NCBI GenBank assembly: GCA_036768485.1
Contig: JAVLUZ010000340.1
Location: 1,134,701-1,198,700 of the forward strand
Reading direction: 5' to 3'
Length of the DNA: 64,000 nt
Origin: Mermis nigrescens
Taxonomy: Eukaryota; Nematoda; Enoplea; Mermithida; Mermithidae
How positions within the stretch are numbered: the first letter of the stretch is position 1; the number at the start of each line of letters is the position of its first letter. Made by a program: the position numbers and the translations under genes. Below are positions 10,311-20,320 of this stretch, in pieces. Under the pieces are notes generated by a model. The model worked only from the letters and a program-made list of their open reading frames with translations. It was not told where the DNA came from and made no database searches.

Positions 10311-11473
10311 ACCCCTTGACTAGCAGCTTGGTTGCATGTCCCTACTGAATGGCTCTGATATTGTGGACATTGGTATTGTAAGTGATCAGGTGAGCCACAT
10401 ACATAGCACTTACGTAGCTCACGAGCAAATGTTGCATTTGGTGGCATAAAAGTTCTCTGCCCCTTGCCCAACCCTGCATGAAATGTCTGAGGAGGCTGCA
10501 TGTTAGTGCCTCCTTGATTCCTGTGACTTGCATAGCCTTGAGATTTATAAGCAGGGGTTACATGTGGTACCTGTGACTTAAATGCATTAGGGCACACTGA
10601 CCTAACATGACCTGACTGACCACAGCCAAAACACATCACTGCTTTCCCTTTTGGAACTTGTGTAGGCCTAGCTTGCCCCATGGTTCCACCTCTTCCTTGT
10701 GCACCTGGTGGATGTGGGCCTGTCTCTGTCTTACTTGAAATAAGTGGTGTTGCTTGGAACCCTGATACTTGATTGCTCTTTGCAGGTTTCTGCTTCGCCA
10801 ATTCTTGTAAAGTTACTATGCTTAAAGCATAGTCTGCAGCTTCATCCAACGTTTTACAATGCTGCTCAAGTGTCTTCAGGCGTAAAATTTCACTATTGAG
10901 CCCGGCTATAAACAAACGTATCACTTCACTTTCACTGTGTCCATGGCGTTCATTAGCATAGGCCTTCCTTGCTTTATCTCTGAACTCACTTATGTAGTTA
11001 TTGACATCCTCATTCGGCTTTTGCTGCAATTGCCGCAATTCATTTCTCATTTGTTCAAAATGCTGAGATGAAATTAACTTTTTGACCAACTTCCTGCGCA
11101 GCCTTTTCCAATCCTTACGGGTCTTGCGACTACAGGAATCTAGAACTTGGGCAGCACGCCCTTCAACTAGGTTAGCAATTAACCAACACTTATAATCTCC
11201 ACTCCAATCAGAAGCTTCAGCAGCTCGTTCAATCTTAGCCAACCAATCAAGAAACTCACTGGGGTTGGTTCCATCACAATTCTTAAATTGTAAAGGGATT
11301 TTGAACTTCTTTCTGTTGAAGCTCCTCAGCATCACTACCTGGATGATGTCTCTCAGACACACAAGTAGACTGGCTGGAGTCACGGCTGCCTGAAGACTGG
11401 GGCAGTGCCTGAGACCTTCGGGACTTACACCTACCCCTGTCAGCCTGCTCATAGACCAAGGACTCCTTACCAA
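10307..11473 (-). CDS. gag: Gag: capsid-like domain and two CCHC zinc knuckles
   Basis: 388 codons. After a short leader the frame shows the retrotransposon gag domain (about residues 60-200: FLDWLAKIERAAEASDWSGD followed by the VNNYISEFRDKARKAY region). Two zinc knuckles follow near the C-terminus: CFGCGQSGHVRSVC (about 276) and CYVCGSPDHLQYQC (about 355). The protein would coat and package the element RNA. The frame overlaps the upstream N-terminal gag frame by about 190 bp, and homology seems to move from one frame to the other near 11310-11330. Downstream, the protease starts in the ATGA overlap. Confidence 0.8.
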   Translation of the reverse strand: MVRSPWSMSRLTGVGVSPEGLRHCPSLQAAVTPASLLVCLRDIIQVVMLRSFNRKKFKIPLQFKNCDGTNPSEFLDWLAKIERAAEASDWSGDYKCWLIANLVEGRAAQVLDSCSRKTRKDWKRLRRKLVKKLISSQHFEQMRNELRQLQQKPNEDVNNYISEFRDKARKAYANERHGHSESEVIRLFIAGLNSEILRLKTLEQHCKTLDEAADYALSIVTLQELAKQKPAKSNQVSGFQATPLISSKTETGPHPPGAQGRGGTMGQARPTQVPKGKAVMCFGCGQSGHVRSVCPNAFKSQVPHVTPAYKSQGYASHRNQGGTNMQPPQTFHAGLGKGQRTFMPPNATFARELRKCYVCGSPDHLQYQCPQYQSHSVGTCNQAASQGV

Positions 11474-12086
11474 CTTTAGTCACAACACTTTTAAGCTCGC
11501 CTCTTTCAGGCCCTGAAAAATCGGCTTCATCATCATATTGTGCCGAATTTCTCTTAAACACATCACTATCCTCTAAGACATTTTCATCCTTGGCTCGCAA
11601 GCCATCATATTCATCAGCTTTATCGAAAATGGCGAGTCTCTGTGAGTTCCTCTCAACAGTCTCTCCCAAAGAATTGATCCCAGCACGTAAGTCTTCATCA
11701 AACTGAACCAAATGTCCACTTACTTTAGTGACATGATTAATCAGTGATGTTTGTACACTCAACATCCTGTCAAACCTTTCTCTTGTCAAACTACTATTTT
11801 TTTCAAACAATTCAACAGCCTTCTCTACTACCTGCAACCTTCCATCAAGGCTTTGAATGCCGTCATCATGGGCCTGGATACCCTGCTGTACCTCCAAAAA
11901 CATTTCTTCAGCCTTGGTCATCCTTCTACCCAAATGAGAAAGAGAACGATCCACAGATGCTAGCTTCTCTGGGAACGCCTCATACTTCGCTGTCAACTGG
12001 GCTAAGTCATCCCTAAACCCACATAGAGCCTCAGTGATATCAGCCAAAGTCAAATTTACAGTACCGATACCATCAAGAGTGGCCAT
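11283..12086 (-). CDS. Gag N-terminal part, coiled-coil rich
   Basis: Begins at the ATG at 12086 (MATLDGIG), since the upstream extension has no ATG. The product is helical with heptad-like spacing through about residues 15-170, then acidic, then Ser/Arg-rich. It ends in a different frame from the capsid part. Either a one-base shift near 11310-11330 joins the two, or a frameshift mutation broke one gag gene. A ribosomal frameshift at this point would be unusual, because it is within gag rather than at gag-pol. Confidence 0.55.
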   Translation of the reverse strand: MATLDGIGTVNLTLADITEALCGFRDDLAQLTAKYEAFPEKLASVDRSLSHLGRRMTKAEEMFLEVQQGIQAHDDGIQSLDGRLQVVEKAVELFEKNSSLTRERFDRMLSVQTSLINHVTKVSGHLVQFDEDLRAGINSLGETVERNSQRLAIFDKADEYDGLRAKDENVLEDSDVFKRNSAQYDDEADFSGPERGELKSVVTKVGKESLVYEQADRGRCKSRRSQALPQSSGSRDSSQSTCVSERHHPGSDAEELQQKEVQNPFTI

Positions 12087-12239
12087 TCTCAAACAACAAA
12101 CTGATAGGCCAACACTTACCAATTCCAAACAAAAGAATATAGCCCTATATACTGTAGACACAAGTGGCTACCCTTACTACTATATGCCTTCTAGCATATA
12201 AAATTTCAGTACGATGCGGCGTACTAGTATGCCAATGCG

Positions 12240-12640
12240 CATACAAAACAAAAAAATCAGCGACTGGCGTTTAAAGTGTACCTTACAGTAGCCAGAAACG
12301 CGATAAAATTGGTAGAATTACGATTACCCACTTTAAAAACCGATTTATACCGAACTGACAGTGGCCAAAAACGCGATAAAAGCGGTAGAAATCAGACTAA
12401 CTACTTTAAAAACCAAACAACTGGCCTTTAAACCGAACCAACAGTGGCCAATACACAACAAAAGCAGTAGAATTCCAACTAAATATTTTAAAAACCGTAC
12501 AAATGGCCTTTAAACCGAACCAACTGTGGCCAAAAACACAACAAAAGCGGTAGAATTCCGACTACCTATTTTAAAAACCGAACAAATGGTCTTTAAACCG
12601 AACCAACCGTGGCCAAAAACGCGATAAAAGCGGTAGCAAC
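12240..12640. repeat. Minisatellite in the element leader
   Basis: A unit of about 80 bp recurs roughly four to five times. Recognisable cores are ccgaaccaac-gtggccaaaaac, gataaaagcggtagaa and ttttaaaaaccgaacaa. It lies between the PBS and gag, in the untranslated leader where packaging signals are expected. The following 12641-13015 is non-coding and AT-rich. Confidence 0.7.
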
Positions 12641-13015
12641 TTGTGCACCTATGTTGCTAACCAAGGGGCAAATTAAAATAAATTTGCTAAAAAAACCCTG
12701 AACTATACTTTAAAAATAAATAAAATAGAACGTTAATTGTTTAACAAAAATTACTATACACGTTAAAAATGCTACGCCAATTTTTTTTCTGGGCTACCCC
12801 TAACCTTTTAGTGACCAAAAGGGGGCCCTAGCTCAATGTAGTGAGCTTACAGCAGAGCTAGGTAAAACTCAGTACACTGAGCTACCCACCCGGTCCTTCC
12901 CAAAGACCCGAAACACTGGCCGAAAAATTGGCGTAACATTATCATTAACAGCCAAAAAAACGTTCCTAAATTTTATAGAGGAAAAAATTGTATTAGCTTT
13001 TTAGCTTTTACTGCA

Positions 13016-13038
13016 CCGAAATCCTGGTGGCAGCACCA
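13016..13038 (-). other. Primer-binding site candidate
   Basis: On the minus strand, four T residues after the 5' LTR, the sequence begins TGGTGCTGCCACCAGGATTT. TGG matches a tRNA CCA end and the later part resembles a T-arm complement. I did not assign the tRNA. Confidence 0.6.
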
Positions 13039-13042
13039 AAAA

Positions 13043-13822
13043 TGTTACGTTTATCTCTTAACTTTATTAGAGGCGGAAGAGAAGTTCTCTTACCAACACT
13101 CTATTTATCGGACAAACACGTTGTGTAATTTTTTTAGCCAGATAAGGTTGTAAAACTTAGGTACTTAAGCTAATTGATTAAATAATTTTTAAGTTCAATA
13201 AACTACGACTCAGCAGTCAGCCAGCACTATTTACTAACCTTGAATTAGTTAAAATCCCTAAGTATGGCGACGTTCGGACGCTTTTATGAGAATAAAATTA
13301 AACTAAAACTCCGTCAAAATATTATATTAATCTTAAATAATCGCCGCATTCAATAAAATTAACAATGAGCCGACTCCAACGTCCAAAATGGCACAGACTC
13401 CCGAATAAAACAAGTGTCGAATTGAAGAAAAACGGGTCGAAAAACGAATTTATTTCAGGAAGCGCGTGAAACTGCGTAAAAGTACACTTAACACACCAGA
13501 AAGCACATGTTTATGATAATTAAGTACTTACATCAAATACACAGGGTGTACGTGCGCAAGTAGCGTAGCTATGTGCTAAGTAAAAGATCTGTTTATAAAA
13601 AGCGCGCTAAAAGGGTCATCAAATTTTGACAGGTAGCGAATAAAAAGAAAAATCGTGCATTCATTACAGCTAATGATATTCGGATATTTTATAAGCATAA
13701 CGGAAGTTGCACGTAGGCATAAGTCTACAATTTTATAGTGTAGATTGCACAATAAGTACCTACTATGAAAAGTGTTATTATTTAAGAAAGCACTGCAAAT
13801 ATGCTTTGAAGCATATGCAACA
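13043..13822 (-). repeat. LTR (5' LTR of the minus-strand element)
   Basis: 780 bp. Starts tgttacgttt and ends gcatatgcaaca on the plus strand. The TATA that follows at 13823 matches the TATA before the other LTR. Differences from the partner LTR are concentrated in one internal patch. Confidence 0.9.
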
Positions 13823-13869
13823 TATAGAACTTCTATAGAACTTCTTCGAAGTTCTTTACTGAATCATGA

Positions 13870-14110
13870 ATTGAAACAAGACGCCTAAACCTTGTGCATT
13901 GGCACTCTGGGTCACTTTGGCTCTTAGGAGCTGTGTTAGTGTTACCCGCAGCCTCGCGCAAGAAAAATTCTTATGCATGCGTGGAGTCGAATTCGGTATT
14001 TCTCGCTGAAGTGAGTGGTAATACCATTTTCGGTATTTCTCGCTGAAGTGAGTGGTAATACCATTAGACCACTAAGAGAAGCGGCGGAGAAGTTTGAAAT
14101 GCTACATAGC
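13870..14110 (-). mobile_element. tRNA-derived SINE candidate with an internal 34-bp duplication
   Basis: On the minus strand the sequence reads TAGTGGTCTAATGG, a good pol III A box, and further on GAATTCGACTCC, a good B box. The stretch between them includes two tandem 34-bp copies (14003-14036 and 14037-14070 approximately) of a segment with gtattaccactcac. Without the duplication, the A-to-B spacing would suit a tRNA. A ~180-bp body follows. No poly(A) or target duplication was found, so the ends are uncertain. Confidence 0.4.
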
Positions 14111-14219
14111 TTGTGCAATTAGCGAATCAAAGGTGGATATTAAGGAACTGCTCTTTGCCGTTTCAAAGAGCTATGCTGCAGCGAAGTAACGACCCCAAAA
14201 GCTAGCCTCTGCCCATAAT

Positions 14220-14685
14220 AGTAGTAAGTAATGCTACCCTAGACCGCAAATTTGCGGTCTAGGGTAGCATATCAATACAAAATATATAAGTCACTATGTT
14301 TTGTGCACTTTTCGTGTTATGTAAATAGTGTCGTTCAATACATCACAGTCCGTTCGTTAAATGTAAATAGCAATGTGCAGTCGGCGGATAATCCAATTAA
14401 TCAGATAAATACTGTAGTTACTTATCACAATGACGTAAATAGCAGGTATGTTTTTCAAGGTGTTTTGTACAATATTTGTCAGGCTAAGTAAACAGCACTG
14501 TGCTGTTTAAACAGCACTGTGCTGTTTAAGAAAAATCAGCGTCTCTAGACCGCAATTTAGCGGTCTAAGAGAGTATCATTTAGGTCAGCATGTTTTGTGC
14601 AATTTTCGTGTTATGTAAACACTCTCGTACATTACATTACTGTCCGTACTAAACACATAAACGACAATGCACAGTTCATGAAAAA
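14220..14685 (+). repeat. Left terminal inverted repeat of Polinton 1
   Basis: Matches the reverse complement of about 33362-33804 with moderate divergence. It is made of two related ~300-bp blocks. Each begins with a palindrome built on TAGACCGC/GCGGTCTA and continues with a shared sequence around tgttttgtgcacttttcgtg. Between the blocks, 14487-14527 holds two copies of the palindrome aacagcactgtgctgttt. Confidence 0.85.
14231..14270. repeat. Perfect 40-bp palindrome at the left terminus
   Basis: atgctaccctagaccgcaaa is followed directly by its reverse complement, with no loop and no mismatch. It lies 11 bp inside the inferred end and is repeated at the other terminus. Confidence 0.95.
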
Positions 14686-14817
14686 TAAAAAATGTGTAAG
14701 TACCTAGGCAAAAATTACACTTTATTTCGTACTTAAGCATCAATAATTCTTTTATGCTTGGTTAGCTGTACCCAATACTACTGCGACTTCAATAAAATCT
14801 TAAACGCGTTTAAATAT

Positions 14818-15070
14818 CAAACCCAGCACCACGTTATAAGTTTCCCAATTTCACATATGAATTAACATCGAACGCTATCTTAAAAATGCTTAACTCCAGT
14901 ACGAACTTAAATACTTCAAACGCGTAACCTTCGAACCCAGCACCACATTATAATCTTACCAATTTCAAATATGAATTAACATCGAACGCTATCTTAAAAA
15001 TGCTTAACTCCAGTACGAACTTAAATACTTCAAACGCGTTACCTTCGAACCCAGCACATTTTGATTTTTC
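14818..15070. repeat. 114-bp tandem repeat, about 2.2 copies
   Basis: The phrase acccagcacca begins at about 14820, 14936 and 15049. The intervening units are almost identical (cgaacgctatcttaaaaatg, ccagtacgaacttaaatac). The array lies between the left TIR and the first gene. 15071-15633 is AT-rich and shows no gene except a possible lost last exon of the HMG-like gene. Confidence 0.85.
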
Positions 15071-15633
15071 CCGATTCATATTATGAATTGACTTCGGGTG
15101 GTTTCTTAAAAATAAATTTCAATTTATAAAAATGTTTTATTTTATTTTAGCGAATTCAGCAAATAATATTTACGCTCTTACTGTTTGCATTCTAAAATTA
15201 CAATCTATTTCACACTACTTCGTGCACAAATTTTAAGATATTATGAAAGGAAGTCGTCCTATCACAATATTACCAAATTAATGTTACGATCCCGATTTGT
15301 TATCTTGTAATCCAAAAATTTTTAAATTTATGCATAAATTATGTACAATAAAACTACAATCTTAAAAATTATCGACTTTAATTACATACATTACAGCAAG
15401 GGATATTTAAACTACTTAACATTTACTTAAATACTTAACAGTACCTATCTAAACAATTTATAGATTTTGTTTAACAAATTATACATTTGAATTCATAAAT
15501 AAAATACATATTTAATTTTTAAAATTACACAAAATGCTTATATTATTTAAAAAAGTTTTAGTGATAACCAATTAATAAAATTTAAGCAAATACAAAGCAG
15601 CAAATTTATATCTTAAAAATAATAATTTCTTAC

Positions 15634-16050
15634 CTTCCAGCTCATCGTACAAATTTTGTACGAACGACAGACAAATTTTTTCTTCGGTCAGGTGCTCAAA
15701 TAGCCGGCATGCGAAGAACCAGTAGCCGGTAATTTTCCGGCGTCCAGTCAGCTTAAACTCCAAGTTACGTTGTTGTGCGATGATCTTGCAAATTCTTTTG
15801 GCCTGCTTCGTGAGAGCAGGCCAGTATAGGTCTGCCGCAATTATTTTTAACGCTGGTTTGGGTTCAGCATCTAAAAAGAATGCTAAAATTAACAAAAAAA
15901 GGCATAAAATATAAGAATAACATAAAATTAATGACATTAACACAAGTTTAAATAGTAAATTTTAAGATAATTGGTTTTAAAATCATACATACTTTTCAAA
16001 TTGTCTCGAATGTCAATAAAATAGTCGAAGAATTTTGGAGGAGTATGCAT
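15634..16050 (-). CDS. Tandem HMG-box-like protein A (Polinton accessory)
   Basis: Two exons with a GT-AG intron at 15871-15992: exon 1 15993-16050 from the ATG, exon 2 15634-15870, which ends at a good donor (GGAAG/GTAAGA), so a final exon is probably missing from this model. The first ~60 residues have the HMG-box pattern: aromatic-rich helix 1 after Pro-Pro, then LYWPALT and a lysine-bearing helix 3. The linker LTGRRKITGYWFFA opens a second box-like unit. The same layout occurs at 23045-23498 and 38849-39048. HMG boxes bend and compact DNA; a core or packaging protein is my inference. No database search was possible. Confidence 0.55.
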
Positions 16051-16488
16051 GATTGCTTGGATAACTGTATGCAAAAGTTTAAAATAGAACCTTTGACTCA
16101 AAAATAATCGCCCAAATAACTGAATTCGAAGTCTGAAAATAAAACCTTTGACTTGAAAACTTAAATGCTTAATGTTTACTTAATGCGTGCGACATTTTTG
16201 TGTACAATAATGTGTGATTTTAATGTACTTGAATTTTACGCTTTAAAAACTATTGTCAGCTACATAACCAAATCAAATGAAAACAGGGTACAATAACAAA
16301 TTTTGTTTGCTTTGTACGCTTTTCATTTATAGTTAAAATTATAAAATAAATAAAACGTGCGCATTTTTATGCTAAACTCAATGCTTTACAATTCCGACCT
16401 CTCTATGAAGTATACAATTTTATTTAAAAATTAGCGAATAAAAGGAATAAAACGATATTAAATCAGCAAAGATATAGAATTGCGACGT

Positions 16489-17319
16489 TTAAACTGCAGA
16501 ATATTCGTCAAAAAGGTAATTATCCAACGGTTGAGTGTACGGAGGCATGAAAAATTCTGAAAAAAACAAATCATTGGTATCATCGTTCTTTTTCGAATTA
16601 TCATCATTTTTCTCTGGTTTTTGTGTGCATGGAAACTGTGAAGAAAGCAAATTGCTGGTATTGCTTATATCATCGCTTTTCGCCAGTGTAGTTATATCTG
16701 AAAAATCGCGCATAAATTAAGCAAAATATAATTTTTTATAAAACTCCTAACCTTTTGCTTTGTTTTGAGTCGGATTTGAATCTATTTTCCTCTTTTTTAA
16801 TTCCAGATCGCCTCCAAGAATTTTGCTTTTCCTTGATTCTCTTTTAATTGATCCTTAAATAATGTATAATTATTTTCGAAAATTAAATGTCTAAAAACGT
16901 AACTATATACCTTGCAGTTTATTGATAGCTTTCAATATATCATCCTTTTGATTTTTCCAAGTCTCGAATTGGGCGAAAGTCAATGTGATTTGTTGTTTCC
17001 TTTTATCATTTTTCAAAACTAAAATTTTGTTTGATGTTTTGTTGGACTCAATTAAAGCAACAGTATCCCACGATAAATCAATTTTTTCATCCAGTAAACC
17101 AAACATCATTCCAACCCTTATTTTATCTGTATTACTGACAAGTTTTTCATACTGATTTAGCATTAAATTAATGCCATTGGTTGTGGGGTATAATGGTGGT
17201 TTGCCAAAATTAAAAGACTGGCAAATTCGAAATCCAATATTAATAAAACCGTTAAATGTTGATACTAAGCAGTATAAATCATTTCCCAAGCTAAACTCAG
17301 AGCGTGCATTGTAACTCAT
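16489..17319 (-). CDS. PC4/Sub1-like protein A (Polinton accessory)
   Basis: Three exons: 16911-17319, 16752-16853 and 16489-16697, with introns of 57 and 54 bp. Exon 1 shows the PC4 (p15) pattern: a strand with LYCLVSTFNGFINIGFR, then YPTTNGINLMLNQYEKL, equivalent to the IDIRExY...KKGISL...QW core of PC4. A second, weaker half follows (ILVLKNDKRKQQITLTFAQF). Exon 2 carries a basic KKRK stretch, a likely nuclear signal. Exon 3 encodes an acidic, aromatic tail. PC4 proteins bind single-stranded DNA and act in transcription. A paralogue with the first intron at the same codon phase lies at 31084-32732. Confidence 0.65.
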
Positions 17320-17553
17320 TATGAGAGAGCAAATTGTAATTTCTGCCGCTCTGAATCTAAAATTTTATACTAAATAGAATTTTTGGTTGAAATTCTGCTT
17401 ATTGCTGCTTTTATCACATGATTTAGAAAAGTAAATAGTGCAATCTAGTTTTTCATACTTTTGTTGTTGTACCTATTCAAAGACACGGATTTCAAAAAAT
17501 GAATTTTATTAGAAATCAAACAAAATAACGTTTTCGCGTTTACATGAAAAGTT

Positions 17554-18944
17554 TTACACTGTATAATCGAAAAACACTTGTCTAGAGTGGTCCAACATAA
17601 TAAGACTATCAAACTCGCCGTATATGATGCTTTCAACCCCTCCTGCTGGCAAAGCTTTATGAAAAATAATTTCTAAACTCGTGGTTCCTTCTCTTAAAAG
17701 CTCCCAGGAGTTGTTGTCAGCACCGTCGGCGCTTAATTCGAAAACAAAAAATGTACAACCGTTTTTAAATCGCTTTAAACTAATCATATTTCCTTTATCA
17801 TCTTGCGAAATTCCCAAACCATCAAACAATTGTACGAATGATCGAAGTAGCTGATTTTCGTCAAAATTTAGTTTATAAGGCGTCGAGGGTACTGTAGTTG
17901 ACCCACTTGTAATTTTAATTTCGGAAATTCCGAAATCTTGAAATTGAAACGGTGACGTTTTGTATGAACCCCTTGCTGCCTCTGCACTAACGAGTCCAAC
18001 GACGATACGCCTTGGCAGAGCGCCAGAAAAAAGTGCATTTAGTGGAGTCGAACGACGGTTTTCGGTTATATGTAGAGTTGTTATTTGTGTTCTTCGAATT
18101 GGATATTTTACGGTAGTATTTTGTAGCATAGATTCTATAGCTAAGGAGATTGAGTCTGCAACTTCGACTTTTTTGATATATAAACACATTTGTTTGACTT
18201 CAATTTTATAATTTGTTAGTGGATTTTGGTCTATATCGATTAAACAAAAACTATCGCTGTTTCTGTACAATTCTAAGCGTAGTTCACATTGATTTATTAA
18301 AAATCTGTCTTGAAACATTAAATCGGCATGAATTGGCGCCATTAGTTCGACCCATGCGCTGTCTTTGAATATGCTCATGCGAGTTTGAAAGCCAGGATTT
18401 TGTTGTGTTTCACTATCGTCAAAGTCGGGGTGATACATTGCAGCTTGTAATTGTGTTTATTTAGCGTCTCTTCCAAAGTTCAACTCAGTTTCCAAAAAAG
18501 ATCGATACGCATATCTGTCGCCACTAAAAAAATAAAAAAACTTAGAAAACATTTTAATTTTAGGTTTTACGTTTTCTTACCTATCAGAAATTAGCTTTCC
18601 ATTGAGAAACATTTTGATTTGCTTGAAAAAGTCTTTCCAATAAGGTTAATAGGCAACACAAGATCACCCGCTTGTGCTCCATCCGCTGTGGTTGTAATTC
18701 TGCATGCTGAGCCATCAGGTTTCACGATACGAATTGCGAAATAAATATAATTTTTTGATAAATCTAACATATACATATCAGGCGGAATACGAAATTCGTA
18801 GGGGCCATCGTTTGTGCAAGGATTTTGCAGTTGAACTTCGGACCAATACGATCGTCGTATTGCAACTTGTGTTGTAGGTACAGTAAAAAGATCTAATTCG
18901 CTCTTGGTACTAGGGAGCGAATTTTCGTCTATTAGTTTACTCAT
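17554..18944 (-). pseudogene. Polinton major capsid protein (double jelly-roll), lightly broken
   Basis: Begins with MSKLIDENSLPS; the conserved N-terminal block has ELDLFTVPTTQVAI. A GT-AG intron lies at 18524-18580. The C-terminal part (17554-18438) contains ELMAPIHADLMFQDRFLIN and, near the end, LLREGTTSLEI, both typical of Polinton MCPs. Two lesions: a reading-frame change near 18625-18645, just before the intron, and an in-frame TAA at 18457-18459, near the start of exon 2. The protein would form the hexon-like capsomers of a virion. The gene directly follows the basic-protein gene in the same direction. Confidence 0.85.
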
Positions 18945-19402
18945 TTAGTTAGTAAAAACGTCCGAACCGACTGATTTAAGTAGCTTAACTTTACGAAATG
19001 ATGGTTTTCTAGAACGTTTCCTCTTTTTAAATACTTTAATGCTTGATATCTTTTTACGTCGACCTATTCCTTTTCCGGATTGAAAACGATCAGCTGTTTC
19101 ACGTAATGCTTGAGCAGCACCAGTTTTACCATGCTCTATTGCACTTTCTTTTAATTTACGGCCACTTGCTACATCAGCAGCAATTTTGGACCCACTGAGT
19201 AGAACGTTTTTCCCAATTGTTTTCAAAAATGGCAATGCTATTCTATATAAACCTCTAAAAAAGCTGCCTAATCCTGCTCCTCTGTGATAAGGTGCATATG
19301 CTTTAAAACCACGAATAGCTCCCCTAGCTGATACTGGGGGTTGGATGCTATAGTACTTTGATAAAATTCTAGCCAGTCGTTTGCACTATCTGGTGTGTAA
19401 AT
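18945..19402 (-). pseudogene. Small basic Polinton virion protein (pVI/pX-like), frameshifted
   Basis: The open part ends at 18945 with a Lys/Arg-rich tail (RRKKISSIKVFKKRKRSRK region). Upstream in the same frame, GAGLGSFFRGLYRIALPFLK precedes a stretch resembling DVASGRKLKESA, the usual layout of the Polinton small capsid-associated protein: amphipathic N-terminus and basic C-terminus. The apparent ATG lies near 19400, but the frame changes around 19320-19335. The proposed role is membrane disruption or DNA condensation, by analogy with adenovirus pVI and core proteins. It sits between penton and MCP. Confidence 0.6.
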
Positions 19403-19413
19403 TATATGCATTT

Positions 19414-20265
19414 TCAAATATTAAAATAATGCGAGCGTTTTCTAAAATGGAGCTTGATTATAGTTTTACCGAACTCAAATGAAACAAATTCGTCGGAATC
19501 TGTCTTTATATTAATTTCGATTCTTTCGATATCCTTCTTGAGGACTGAAATGTAATGTGGAACATCATATGTTTTATTTATAACACTACCAAAATTTCCT
19601 TGCACATCAATAGCACGCAAAAGTGGCGCCATTACGTTTCCAACGATCTGATTTGCAACGATGTTACTGTACACGTACATTGTTTCAAACTTATTCTTAT
19701 TTATATCCGGCGCGTTAGTGCTAAGTACTTTAATAGGTTCCTTGTCTGATGTTAATTTATACTTCGTTTGAACAAGTGTATTATCATTACTGAATACTCT
19801 AGTAGGTTTGGCGTCCAATGTATATTTATATATCGGTTGATCAAACCCTAGAATTCCACACAGTTGCTCATTTGCATATACTCCTTCAACAATTGAGGGA
19901 TTTATGGTAAAAATTACTTGGTTAGTGAAAGCATTATACTCTACTCGCACAGCATTTTCAAATTTTATTTCTTTTAATCTCTCCAAAATGGCCGTATTAA
20001 TAGCAGTAACAAGACTTTCTATAGTTTCGTAATTTTTAGCAGGAAAATAAATTCTTTCAAAGTTTGATTCCGCATGCAACATTATATAATTTTTACCTTG
20101 CTTAATCGTATACCAAGAATGGGGATAAATGAGTTCTACTAAACCAACTTCCCAGTCACCTTCTAATCTTATTCTGTTGGGCAACGTGACCCGAAAATTG
20201 GAAGCTGTACAATCTTTTTCAGTATTACTAGGTAAGGTTATATAAAACTGACCGTGCTCTAACAT
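19414..20265 (-). CDS. Polinton penton (minor capsid) protein, single jelly-roll
   Basis: 283 codons, intact from ATG at 20265. The N-terminal GQFYITLPSNTEKD and the following VTLPNRIRLEGDWEVGL with LIYPHSWYTI are the conserved opening of Polinton minor capsid proteins. The middle has NEQLCGILGFDQP. The protein would occupy the vertices of the predicted icosahedral virion. It lies between protease and basic protein in a compact minus-strand row. A homologous, broken copy lies at 51143-51252 plus 39120-39614. Confidence 0.85.
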   Translation of the reverse strand: MLEHGQFYITLPSNTEKDCTASNFRVTLPNRIRLEGDWEVGLVELIYPHSWYTIKQGKNYIMLHAESNFERIYFPAKNYETIESLVTAINTAILERLKEIKFENAVRVEYNAFTNQVIFTINPSIVEGVYANEQLCGILGFDQPIYKYTLDAKPTRVFSNDNTLVQTKYKLTSDKEPIKVLSTNAPDINKNKFETMYVYSNIVANQIVGNVMAPLLRAIDVQGNFGSVINKTYDVPHYISVLKKDIERIEINIKTDSDEFVSFEFGKTIIKLHFRKRSHYFNI

Positions 20266-20320
20266 GTCTACTTGCTAAGAGAAAACTTTCACAAATGAAT
20301 AAATGCGTAAAATGTTTGCT

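Larger units (their letters stand above)
5856..13822 (-). mobile_element. LTR retrotransposon, Ty3/gypsy type, gag-pro without RT core
   Basis: An almost 8-kb element transcribed on the minus strand. Near-identical LTRs (5856-6624 and 13043-13822) begin TGTT and end AACA. TATA at 5852-5855 and 13823-13826 is the target duplication. A PBS adjoins the 5' LTR and a purine tract adjoins the 3' LTR. Reading leftwards it encodes a gag with a coiled-coil-like N-terminus, a capsid/zinc-knuckle part, an aspartic protease and the very start of a pol linker. No YxDD box, RNase H or integrase motifs follow. Two unassigned ORFs take their place. It is probably non-autonomous. Confidence 0.85.

Noticed and set aside
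14220..14270. Terminal palindrome as a CRISPR-type or rho-independent terminator signal
   Set aside because: It is at both ends of a eukaryotic transposon, has no T run after it and no spacer-repeat pattern.
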